Source: Symplocastrum torsivum CPER-KK1
GTDB lineage: Bacteria > Cyanobacteriota > Cyanobacteriia > Cyanobacteriales > Coleofasciculaceae
Direction of reading: 5' to 3'
Assembly: GCA_019358875.1 (NCBI GenBank)
Contig: JAHHIF010000016.1
Coordinates: forward strand, 80,768-144,767
DNA length: 64,000 nt
A program made the translations under genes and the position numbers. A model generated the notes under the pieces. It saw only the letters and a program-made list of their open reading frames with translations, was not told the DNA's origin and did no database searches. Positions 6,645 through 14,323 of this stretch are shown here, one piece after another. The number at the start of each line of letters is the position of its first letter. The stretch's first letter is position 1.

Positions 6645-9600
6645 TTACTTCCTCTTGAGGTTCGCCGTAGGTACCAATGTGAAGCTAGCAATTTTCCAAG
6701 GCTGTAGTGGGAAAGCTTGCTGATTAGATGAGTGTTCAGGGAGTTGAACAGGTTGCTCTAATAAATTGACAGGCTGAGCGATCGCTAAATCTAAATCACT
6801 CTTGAGTGCTAATTCAGCTAACTGACCGTAACATTCGTAACAGCGCAGAATCCATTGATTAGCATCATCTTCTGACAGCTTCAGAGCCATTAAGATGAGA
6901 TTCTCAGCTTGGAGATTCAGCAATTGACCAATCGGTTGTAGAAGTGTACTGCCATACGTCCCTACAGAAGGGTTATTGAGTACCTGAAGCGGTAGATTTA
7001 GTTCATAAGCTCGTCGTACTGTACCTGCTGAGTGCCAACTGCCAGTATAAGGATAAAGGGCATAGGTGAAGCGATGAATGCCCCTGTCAGCTTCTGGATC
7101 AGGCCAATTGGGACTCCGTAGGAGCGTTAGGCGTAACTGAGAGGGTTGGGCATCATAGCCGTATTTACAATCATTGAGCAAACTGACACCATAGTCGCCC
7201 TCACTGAGATCTGCCCAACGTAGGGCGGGAACTTCCCATTTTGCTTGCTCAGCAGGAGTTTTAGGTCGAGTTGGACGTTGGATAGCACCGCAGGGAATCT
7301 CATAGGTGGCATAGTCAGCTTCCAGGTTTAAGGGAAAAGCGGCTTTTACTAAGACATGGCGTTCCTGCCAGTATACAGTTGTGACAATTTTGAGAATTGG
7401 AGATTCAGCTTCTAGTACATACTCCTGACAAAACTGGGATTGTCCTAACTGGCGGACAACACACAGACGCGATCGCACTATCCCTCGTTCTAACCACTTG
7501 ATGGATTTCAGCAGGGTTGGAGGTAAGGGACGCTGAGCATAGTTGGGGTCGATGTTCCAGGCATCCCAGTATTGACCATTATCTTCAAAGGCTTGCAACT
7601 GATTGCCAGAACCACTAAGTACTTCTCGCTGATGGACTTTATCGAAGACGCTACTTAAATCTCCGGTATCGGGGTCAACCACAACCCGCAACAGTTCATT
7701 TTCTAGAACCCAATTCTCCTTCTCCTGTAAGGTAGGGGCGCAAAGCCTTCCGTCTTGAAGGGGTTGGTCATCAGCACGACACAGCCAAAAAACCCGATAC
7801 CCAATAGAAGGGACATCCTTTGCCAAAAACAGAAGTGTCGAGACATCACGACGCTGGGATGGTAGCTTGTGTCCGGAAAGGTCGTAAATATCCCAAGTTG
7901 CCTCAGATGACTGGGGTAAGGAAATATCAATGAGTTCTGAACGCTGCCAGTTAAGGGGGTTAAAGACAACAACAGGTTGCGCGTCTGGTTGGGGTGGGGG
8001 TGGGAGAGTGATTTGAGATGCGATCGCTTTTAATGACGCTTCTACTATCTCTAAGCCAACTTGCTCCACATCTTGCCAAGCTTGGTTTGCCTCCACGAAT
8101 ACTTCTGGAATTGATGTCCCCGGTAAAATATCGTGAAACTGGTTAAATAGCACCTTTTTCCAAGCCTGTTCCAACTGAAGCTTAGGATAGCTACAGCCAG
8201 TAGTCATTGTTGCTAGCGAGGCAAAGAGTTCTGCTTCGTACAATAAGCCTTCACAACGACGATTCCAACGCTTTTGGTCAGCGTGGGTGGTGTAGCAACC
8301 ACGATGGAATTCTAAATACAGTTCATCATTCCAAATGGGAATGTTAGTTGTTGGTTGTTTGTTATTAGTTGTTTGTTGTTGGTCAATCTGGGTGTTACCA
8401 ACTAACTCCTGTTTACTAATCAAAGACAAATAACTCAACGCCGTCGTAAATTCTAAGCGAGGGAAAAAAGGCGATCGCTCCCAGCGTTTAGCTATCTGCA
8501 ACATATCACGGGTAGGGCCACCACCATGATCTCCCACACCAGGAAGCCAGAAAGCATCTTTCAGATGAGTTTGAATTTCCCAATCAACCGCATAGGCTGT
8601 CATGGTCAGAGGATTAGTATCCATGACACCTGTGGTATTGGGAGGAGACATCAGGCTAAAGATTTGGGTGCCATCCGGTGACTGCCACCAGAAAGCACCA
8701 TAGGGAAACTTTGTTGTATCGTTCCAGTGCAGTTTCTGGGTGACGAAGTATTCCATCCCACCCTGTTTCAGAATTTGTGGCAGTTGCCAACAGAAACCAA
8801 AGCTATCAGGTACCCAGGCAACCCGTGTCAGTTCACCAAATTTCTCTTGGACATAACGTTGAGCGTAGAGTACTTGCCGGACAATTGATTCACCATTGAT
8901 TAGGTTTAATTCTGGCTCGACCCACATCCCACCGACAACTTCCCAACGACCAGTGGCTATTTGTTGTTTGATAGCAGTAAATAGGTCAGGACGATGCTGT
9001 TCTATCCAGGCGTAGAGTGCAGGTGTGGAATGGCAAAATGTAAGCTCAGGAAACTCCTGCTGTAACTTCAAGACAGATTCAAAGGTGCGTTGAGCAACCT
9101 CCCAGGTTTCACTGACTGTCCATAGCCAAGCGAGGTCGAGGTGAGCATGACCTAGCATTTGGATTTGGCGTTGTTTTAGTAGGGATAAGGGGTTGCTTGC
9201 GTTTAGGAAAGATTGGAGATTTTGGCGTAATGTAGAAAGCGATCGCGTAAATTCTTCCTTCTGAGATACCGTCTCCCAATTAATCTCAGCAATAGCTTCT
9301 GCAAGTGTATTGAGTTGTGCGGGTTCAAAGGCTTCGACATACTTTTGCAATACCGCCAATTCATCAGCAACAAAACCTGGGTCGATGTCCTCAGTCGCCT
9401 CATACACCACTGTTGAACGCATCAATGCGCCAATATCATGACTCGGACTGACAAGTCGTAAGGCTACCGCAATCTCTTCCCCCGGCACCACAGCAGAACT
9501 TAGCAGTACCCTAGCGGAAGAATCAAATAAATCTCCCTCTTGCACCAACTGTCCATTAACAAAGATTTGAGCCGATTCTGCCCACCAAGTCAGAACCAGC

Positions 9601-10001
9601 CGTAATGCTAACCCCGGTAAAGGATAACCCTGTAAATCCTGGGGAATCACCAAGCGTTGACTCAACCACATCACTTGCCGTCCCGCTTGCCAAGTAATAT
9701 ACCTTTTGCTGTTTAGCTCAGCAGGTAGCCAGTTAGAGGCTTCACAAGTAGTCGCGACTTCGGAAGACCTAACCCCCCGACCCCCTTCCCTTGCAGGGAA
9801 GGGGGAGCCAGACACCCCTCTCCTCTTAGGGGAGGGGTTGGGGGAGGGGTCACACCCTTCGCTAATTGACCAACAACATCCTTCAACTGGCAAGTTTTCA
9901 GCGCAGCAGTGCCAATATGCCTGAATGTTGGCTTGAGTAAAGGCACGTAATTTTTCAATCGATTCAGCTAGCAGAGCAGATTTGAGCTGAGACAAAGGCA
10001 T
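6645..10001 (-). CDS. alpha-mannosidase, glycoside hydrolase family 38
   Basis: Retaining, zinc-dependent exo-alpha-mannosidase of 1118 residues. It has an N-terminal carbohydrate-binding-like domain (about 1-270), a catalytic GH38 barrel (about 275-560), a mid-domain and a C-terminal beta-sandwich (about 700-1110). Zinc ligands and nucleophile are visible: HAHLDLAWLW (about 284), the nucleophile Asp in WVPDSFGFCWQ (about 399) and GDHGGGPT (about 489). No signal peptide, so probably cytoplasmic, turning over mannosides. Two stretches look inserted and are low in complexity: about 49-77 (Pro/Gly/Arg-rich, from a palindromic element) and about 533-553 (Gln/Thr/Asn-rich, from a heptamer repeat). 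Both keep the frame, so the enzyme may remain functional. Confidence 0.9.
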   Translation of the reverse strand: MPLSQLKSALLAESIEKLRAFTQANIQAYWHCCAENLPVEGCCWSISEGCDPSPNPSPKRRGVSGSPFPAREGGRGVRSSEVATTCEASNWLPAELNSKRYITWQAGRQVMWLSQRLVIPQDLQGYPLPGLALRLVLTWWAESAQIFVNGQLVQEGDLFDSSARVLLSSAVVPGEEIAVALRLVSPSHDIGALMRSTVVYEATEDIDPGFVADELAVLQKYVEAFEPAQLNTLAEAIAEINWETVSQKEEFTRSLSTLRQNLQSFLNASNPLSLLKQRQIQMLGHAHLDLAWLWTVSETWEVAQRTFESVLKLQQEFPELTFCHSTPALYAWIEQHRPDLFTAIKQQIATGRWEVVGGMWVEPELNLINGESIVRQVLYAQRYVQEKFGELTRVAWVPDSFGFCWQLPQILKQGGMEYFVTQKLHWNDTTKFPYGAFWWQSPDGTQIFSLMSPPNTTGVMDTNPLTMTAYAVDWEIQTHLKDAFWLPGVGDHGGGPTRDMLQIAKRWERSPFFPRLEFTTALSYLSLISKQELVGNTQIDQQQTTNNKQPTTNIPIWNDELYLEFHRGCYTTHADQKRWNRRCEGLLYEAELFASLATMTTGCSYPKLQLEQAWKKVLFNQFHDILPGTSIPEVFVEANQAWQDVEQVGLEIVEASLKAIASQITLPPPPQPDAQPVVVFNPLNWQRSELIDISLPQSSEATWDIYDLSGHKLPSQRRDVSTLLFLAKDVPSIGYRVFWLCRADDQPLQDGRLCAPTLQEKENWVLENELLRVVVDPDTGDLSSVFDKVHQREVLSGSGNQLQAFEDNGQYWDAWNIDPNYAQRPLPPTLLKSIKWLERGIVRSRLCVVRQLGQSQFCQEYVLEAESPILKIVTTVYWQERHVLVKAAFPLNLEADYATYEIPCGAIQRPTRPKTPAEQAKWEVPALRWADLSEGDYGVSLLNDCKYGYDAQPSQLRLTLLRSPNWPDPEADRGIHRFTYALYPYTGSWHSAGTVRRAYELNLPLQVLNNPSVGTYGSTLLQPIGQLLNLQAENLILMALKLSEDDANQWILRCYECYGQLAELALKSDLDLAIAQPVNLLEQPVQLPEHSSNQQAFPLQPWKIASFTLVPTANLKRK
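8343..8393. repeat. AACAACC/GGTTGTT-type heptamer repeat inside the mannosidase gene
   Basis: Degenerate tandem repeats of TTGTTGGTTGTTTG encode a Gln/Thr/Asn-rich stretch in the mannosidase. Related sequence occurs between genes at 59698-59723 and in the gene at 10146. Confidence 0.6.
9769..9856. repeat. palindromic repeat element translated inside the mannosidase
   Basis: The element has two back-to-back GC-rich hairpins: CCCCTTCCC-TTGCA-GGGAAGGGG (about 9783-9805) and CCCCTCTCC..GGGGAGGGG (about 9815-9837). It is read through in frame on the minus strand as a Pro/Ser/Gly/Arg-rich peptide of about 29 residues. Confidence 0.75.
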
Positions 10002-10145
10002 TGGATTAGGTAGCTATGTTTGGACATCCAGAGTTGATTAGGACTGACGCACAGGTGCAAGATTTGGTAGAGGCGCAAGGCAAGACATGGGTTCAACGCA
10101 ATTAAGATAAAAAGAGATTTATAATGTGCCTCCTCCATAATCCCC

Positions 10146-12434
10146 ATGTCCTCCGGCTCCTCTGGTCGCTATCAAAGTCGATTATTCAATTTTCTGAATC
10201 GGCAATCTATCAAGTTTACGGCTCAATGCGATCGCGCAGTACGGCATCTGAAAGTCACTGCTGTCTGGGGAGCGCAAATCTTGCTTTATCCGCTCTACCT
10301 AGCGGTGCAAAGCGGTTTATCGGCGGGGCGTCAACTCTCATCCGCAGCACAAGCGGGATTTCCTCAGATCAAAGCTCTTACTCAATCTCAGCCCAAGCAA
10401 GAGACTACCTTATCCGCTGATACACCGATTCAGCGAGTACTCTGTGAAGTCAATACCCTGTTTGAGTCAGAACCTGATGAGTCACTCGCATCATCACCGA
10501 GTTTTTTGTCAGTAACTAGCACTCAGGAGCTAGCTAAGACAGACAAACAACCAACAACAGAGAACGAACAACTGACTGCTGCAATAGCCACTAAGTCAAG
10601 CAGTGATGAGTGTGGCATGATTCAGGGAGTAGCGACACAGTTGGAGACGCGCACTCTGGTACTGGTTACGGTACAAAATCAAATTCTCGATATTTTGACA
10701 CCCCAGCAGCAACAAAAACTCGCCTCTAGAATTAGCTGGGAAGTCGCTGATTTATTGCGTCAGTGGCGTTTAGCGATCGCATCCAAGAGTCACACTCCTC
10801 AACGCCTAGCTAACTTAGATCAACCCCGTGTTTTTCTACCTGTCAGACTTTTCTGGAATCTAATGGCGTGGGTGCAAAGTAGTCCTGTTGCGATCGCAGC
10901 AAATGTCTTTCAGGAAGCGACTCTTGTCTATCATCCTGCACCCCAACTGAGTCAACCGCAACACCGTCGTCACAAGCCGCTAGCAGCATCTAACTCAGCA
11001 GTAATTACACCGCATCCAGCTTTAGCGTTCCTTGATCGTACTGTTGCTGAACTAGAATCCCACCAATTGGTACCTGGATCAGAAGTCGTGGTAACGTTGG
11101 GCGATCGCGCGACAAGTGTCCTGCGAGAACGGAGTCAAAAACTGCGTCAACAGTTACAAACCCCCTTCATAACACATGGAGATGCTGAATCTTTGGAGGC
11201 ATCTCAACCTAACAACTCTCGGATTCAAGCCTTAATTTATGCGGCTGTTGACTACTTTTTTGGCAGACGCGGCTCGACTCTCCCTCAAACCGATTCCCGT
11301 GTCCAAGCGGAAGCTCATCAACTATCAGGGCATGATTTTATCTCTTACGTCCCTTTGGTAACTGGGAGTACTCCAGAAGCCCAAACGCAGCTATCTGAGG
11401 CTCGCAACAGCCAGACATCTGTGACACCAGACAAGTCGGTTTGGGGTGTCCTCAAGCGTTACCTGAACGGCAAGCGGTTACCAGGAAAACTTTCTGCTCC
11501 CACTGTGCCCTCAAGTAACCAGATTGTGATCGCTCAAACTCCATCTTCATCTGCCATCAGTTCCCTTAATCCAAACACCTCGCTGACGACAGAAGCATCT
11601 CAGACGAATACATTTCGGGTTCAAGCTTTAATTTACGCGGCGGTTGATTACTTTTTTGGTAGACGTCGCTCCCATTTACCAGGGACAACTTCCCAAGCAC
11701 AACCGAAAAGTCTTGCTAATGCCCAAGGTGAAACACCTCAACTATCGGGACGTAATTCTACTTCTCTACCTCCAGTTGCCGCTCCTCCTAACTTAGAACT
11801 TGCAGGTGTCAGTGAACCTGATCCTTGGCTAACCTGGGACGATTTATATGATGACTCACAATTCCCAGATTTAACCCAAACCTCTACCCCAGCTACACGT
11901 TCTTCTGGGAAGAGGCGTTCAGATTCCCAAGCACAACTTCCTAGGGCGAACAGCCAAACACCTGTGATGCCGAAAAACTCTGTTTTTGGCGCTATCAAGC
12001 GCTACCTAAGCCCCAAGCAAAGACCAGGAAAGCTTTCGGCACCCACTACAAGAGAGCAGAGCGAACATCCCTCATCAATTGTCCGAACGGCAGACGTTAA
12101 GACAGGCAAAAAGGGAACACTTCTACAATCTCAGGAGAGACATAGAGACACTACACAGAAAAAAGCTAAATCCTCTTCCCTCTCTGCTGCCCATTCTCGT
12201 CGTCCCAATGGCTTGCAGACAACAGCAGAACCCACTGCTATTACTAAGCCTTCCGCTCCTACTCCAGAAAGCCATCTTGATCCAGCGCCTGACTGGATTG
12301 AAGCAAAGTCAAGACCCGTCGGCTACGTCAAGCACCCGCTAGAGCAATTACTAGGGTGGTTAGACGTTGCCATACTTCGGATAGAAGAGTTCATTGTAAA
12401 AGTTTGGGACTGGGTAAAGCGGCTCTTGCCTTAA
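10146..12434 (+). CDS. hypothetical protein with two ~130-residue internal repeats
   Basis: I do not recognise a named family. The 762-residue product has a partly hydrophobic N-terminal segment (about 38-60, ILLYPLYLAVQSG), a charged middle, then two copies of a unit of about 130 residues (starting near 358 and 490). Each unit opens with a conserved helix (QALIYAAVDYFFGRR), continues with a Ser/Pro/Gln-rich linker and closes with a basic KRYL...PGKLSAP motif. The C-terminus is an amphipathic helix rich in Trp, Ile and Val (about 730-762). There are no enzyme motifs. The linkers look disordered, and AVDYFFGRR could bind membranes or partners. ATG 10146 follows a purine-rich stretch and is unambiguous. 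It has its own promoter region and no operon partners. Confidence 0.75.
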   Translation: MSSGSSGRYQSRLFNFLNRQSIKFTAQCDRAVRHLKVTAVWGAQILLYPLYLAVQSGLSAGRQLSSAAQAGFPQIKALTQSQPKQETTLSADTPIQRVLCEVNTLFESEPDESLASSPSFLSVTSTQELAKTDKQPTTENEQLTAAIATKSSSDECGMIQGVATQLETRTLVLVTVQNQILDILTPQQQQKLASRISWEVADLLRQWRLAIASKSHTPQRLANLDQPRVFLPVRLFWNLMAWVQSSPVAIAANVFQEATLVYHPAPQLSQPQHRRHKPLAASNSAVITPHPALAFLDRTVAELESHQLVPGSEVVVTLGDRATSVLRERSQKLRQQLQTPFITHGDAESLEASQPNNSRIQALIYAAVDYFFGRRGSTLPQTDSRVQAEAHQLSGHDFISYVPLVTGSTPEAQTQLSEARNSQTSVTPDKSVWGVLKRYLNGKRLPGKLSAPTVPSSNQIVIAQTPSSSAISSLNPNTSLTTEASQTNTFRVQALIYAAVDYFFGRRRSHLPGTTSQAQPKSLANAQGETPQLSGRNSTSLPPVAAPPNLELAGVSEPDPWLTWDDLYDDSQFPDLTQTSTPATRSSGKRRSDSQAQLPRANSQTPVMPKNSVFGAIKRYLSPKQRPGKLSAPTTREQSEHPSSIVRTADVKTGKKGTLLQSQERHRDTTQKKAKSSSLSAAHSRRPNGLQTTAEPTAITKPSAPTPESHLDPAPDWIEAKSRPVGYVKHPLEQLLGWLDVAILRIEEFIVKVWDWVKRLLP

Positions 12435-12751
12435 AAAGTTGTCCAGTGAGCAGGGCTTTTCTTAATTCTTTTTAATCACCTCATAACTCACTCTGTTATC
12501 CAGCTTGAGAGTGGCTTAATATGACAACGTAACGATAAAAACTAGAGCGTGTTTTCAAACTTTATTGACTTCGTTTATGTCAGTGGATATCCTCCTAAAT
12601 CCTCCTTAAAAAGGGGGACTTTGATTGAATCCTCCCCCCTTTTTAAGGTCGGAGCTTTAGTGAGGAGCTGGGGGGATCTAAATTTAACGGGGAAGGCAGG
12701 AAAACACGCCCTAGCCATAGACCTAATACTACAGCCTATATACTCCTACCT
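12435..12751. other. intergenic region filled largely by a MITE-like element
   Basis: Most of the spacer is the 173-bp repeat element at 12542-12714. The frame at 12549-13016 runs across the element into the next gene in another frame and is not considered real. Confidence 0.6.
12542..12714. mobile_element. MITE-like element with 15-bp terminal inverted repeats
   Basis: The ends are CTAGAGCGTGTTTTC and, inverted, CTAGGGCGTGTTTTC (14 of 15 match). The interior (about 12584-12682) is a double palindrome built on CCCCCTTTTT/AAAAAGGGGG blocks ending in GGGGGGATCTAAAT. The same interior recurs at 21557-21637 within different ends. No coding capacity. Confidence 0.7.
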
Positions 12752-14323
12752 ATGCGAACTAGCACACAAATTAAGGCAGAGATTGAAGAGCGATTTGGCT
12801 TTTTTCCTCCCTTCTTTGAGCCAGCTCTTTCCACTCCAGATATATTGGAAAACCTCTGGCAGCAGACTCTCTCTGCCTATGTCAACAATCCCCTACCAGC
12901 GATTTTCAAAGAAACGCTGTTTGCTTACCTATCGCGCTATTGCTCGGTTCCTTACTGCATTGTCTGCCATTCTTGTGCGTTGCGACCGTTGGGAATACTG
13001 GGTAAGGATGTGCTGAAGTTGATTGCACAGCCACCACCAAAGACACCGCAAGATCTAGATACAGAATTAGAAACGCTTAGCCAGCAGCCAATTCCTCTCT
13101 ACAAACCGGATTCTGATGCATCAAATGATCTCGCATCGGATTCATCTGTCGAGCAAAGCCTATGGCGCTGTTCAGTTTTTGTGTTTCTTCAGCCTTCCCA
13201 AGCCCAAGAGTGTCGTGCCCAACTGCGTCAGCTTCTGGGGGATGTGATGTACGCTCACTTAGTCGCTTTTCTCAGTTATGTCAAACTCTGCCACCAGTGG
13301 GTAGAAAGCTATCCTGAGCTATCCTTTGAAGCCGATAAACGCGCTCAGTTACATTTGGCTCCACTGCTTCAGGAAGAACCGTTCCTCGAAAAATTTTTTC
13401 AAAACTACAACACAACGTTCAAAGAAGAACGCCTGAACCGAGAAGCCGAATTAGCCAATCAGGTTATCAAGTTGCAGCAGTTAAGCAGGAAACTGCAAGA
13501 GAGCGAAGAACGATTTCGTCGGGCGATTGTCAATGCTCCTTTCCCAATGATCATTCATGCAGAAGATGGGGAAATTCTACAAACTAACCAAGTCTGGACT
13601 GAGTTGACAGGCTACACCCATGAGGAAATTCCGACGATTGCTGAATGGACGGAACGTGCCTATGGGGAACACAAGGACGTTGTGCGGGCGTTCATTGCTG
13701 GGTTATATGAACTTAATGATCGGCTGGAAGACGGGGAATTTACCATTACCACTAAGGACGGCAGTCGCCGAATCTGGAGCTTCAGTTGCGCTCCCCTAGG
13801 GACATTACCGGATGAAAGACGAATCGTGCTTTCGATCGCAAAAGATATTACCCAAGGAAAACAAGAAGAAGAGGAACTAAAGAAAAATCAAGAAAGACGC
13901 TTTCGTGCTGTCTTCAATCAGTCGTTTCAGTTTACTGGACTGCTGACACCACAGGGCATTCTCCTAGAAGCCAATCAGACGGCTTTAGACTTTGGAAAAT
14001 TTCAGGCGGAGGACGTGATTGGACATCCGTTCTGGGAAACACCGTGGTGGACGTATTCCTTAGAAGCTCAGCAACGTTTACAAGATGCGATCGCACGCGC
14101 CGCTATAGGGGAGTTTGTCCGTTACGAAGTTGAACACCCAGGTTTTGGAGAGACAACAGCTATCCTCGACTTCTCAATAAAGCCTGTAAAAGATGAAAAC
14201 GGCAACGTCATCCTCCTAATTTCTGAAGGGCGCAATATCACAGAGTACAAGCAGATTGAAAGAGCGTTGCGAGAGAGCGAGGCAAAGTTACAAGCAATTT
14301 TAGATCACTCAACAACTTTTTAA
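12752..14323 (+). CDS. AhpD-like domain fused to PAS domains; kinase domain missing (truncated sensor)
   Basis: The 523-residue protein has an N-terminal helical domain resembling AhpD/carboxymuconolactone-decarboxylase folds (about 1-215), with the Cys-rich motif YCIVCHSC (about 69-76) where AhpD proteins have a redox CxxC and His. A coiled coil (about 225-262) and two PAS domains (about 262-380 and 390-510) follow. The last residues ([16 protein letters not shown]) are the start of another PAS domain that is cut off by the stop. Intact relatives would be expected to continue into histidine kinase domains. The stop lies inside the 3' end of the convergent kinase gene (15-bp overlap), suggesting a rearrangement. 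A redox-sensing input is plausible, but an output is absent. Confidence 0.75.
   Translation: MRTSTQIKAEIEERFGFFPPFFEPALSTPDILENLWQQTLSAYVNNPLPAIFKETLFAYLSRYCSVPYCIVCHSCALRPLGILGKDVLKLIAQPPPKTPQDLDTELETLSQQPIPLYKPDSDASNDLASDSSVEQSLWRCSVFVFLQPSQAQECRAQLRQLLGDVMYAHLVAFLSYVKLCHQWVESYPELSFEADKRAQLHLAPLLQEEPFLEKFFQNYNTTFKEERLNREAELANQVIKLQQLSRKLQESEERFRRAIVNAPFPMIIHAEDGEILQTNQVWTELTGYTHEEIPTIAEWTERAYGEHKDVVRAFIAGLYELNDRLEDGEFTITTKDGSRRIWSFSCAPLGTLPDERRIVLSIAKDITQGKQEEEELKKNQERRFRAVFNQSFQFTGLLTPQGILLEANQTALDFGKFQAEDVIGHPFWETPWWTYSLEAQQRLQDAIARAAIGEFVRYEVEHPGFGETTAILDFSIKPVKDENGNVILLISEGRNITEYKQIERALRESEAKLQAILDHSTTF

Noticed and set aside
9706..9958. Open frames on both strands around the palindrome in the mannosidase gene
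   Set aside because: They exist because the GC-rich palindrome lacks stop codons in several frames; only the mannosidase frame has a family match.
12549..13016. 155-codon frame crossing the repeat and the 5' end of the AhpD/PAS gene
   Set aside because: Its first third is repeat sequence and the rest is out of frame with the real gene.
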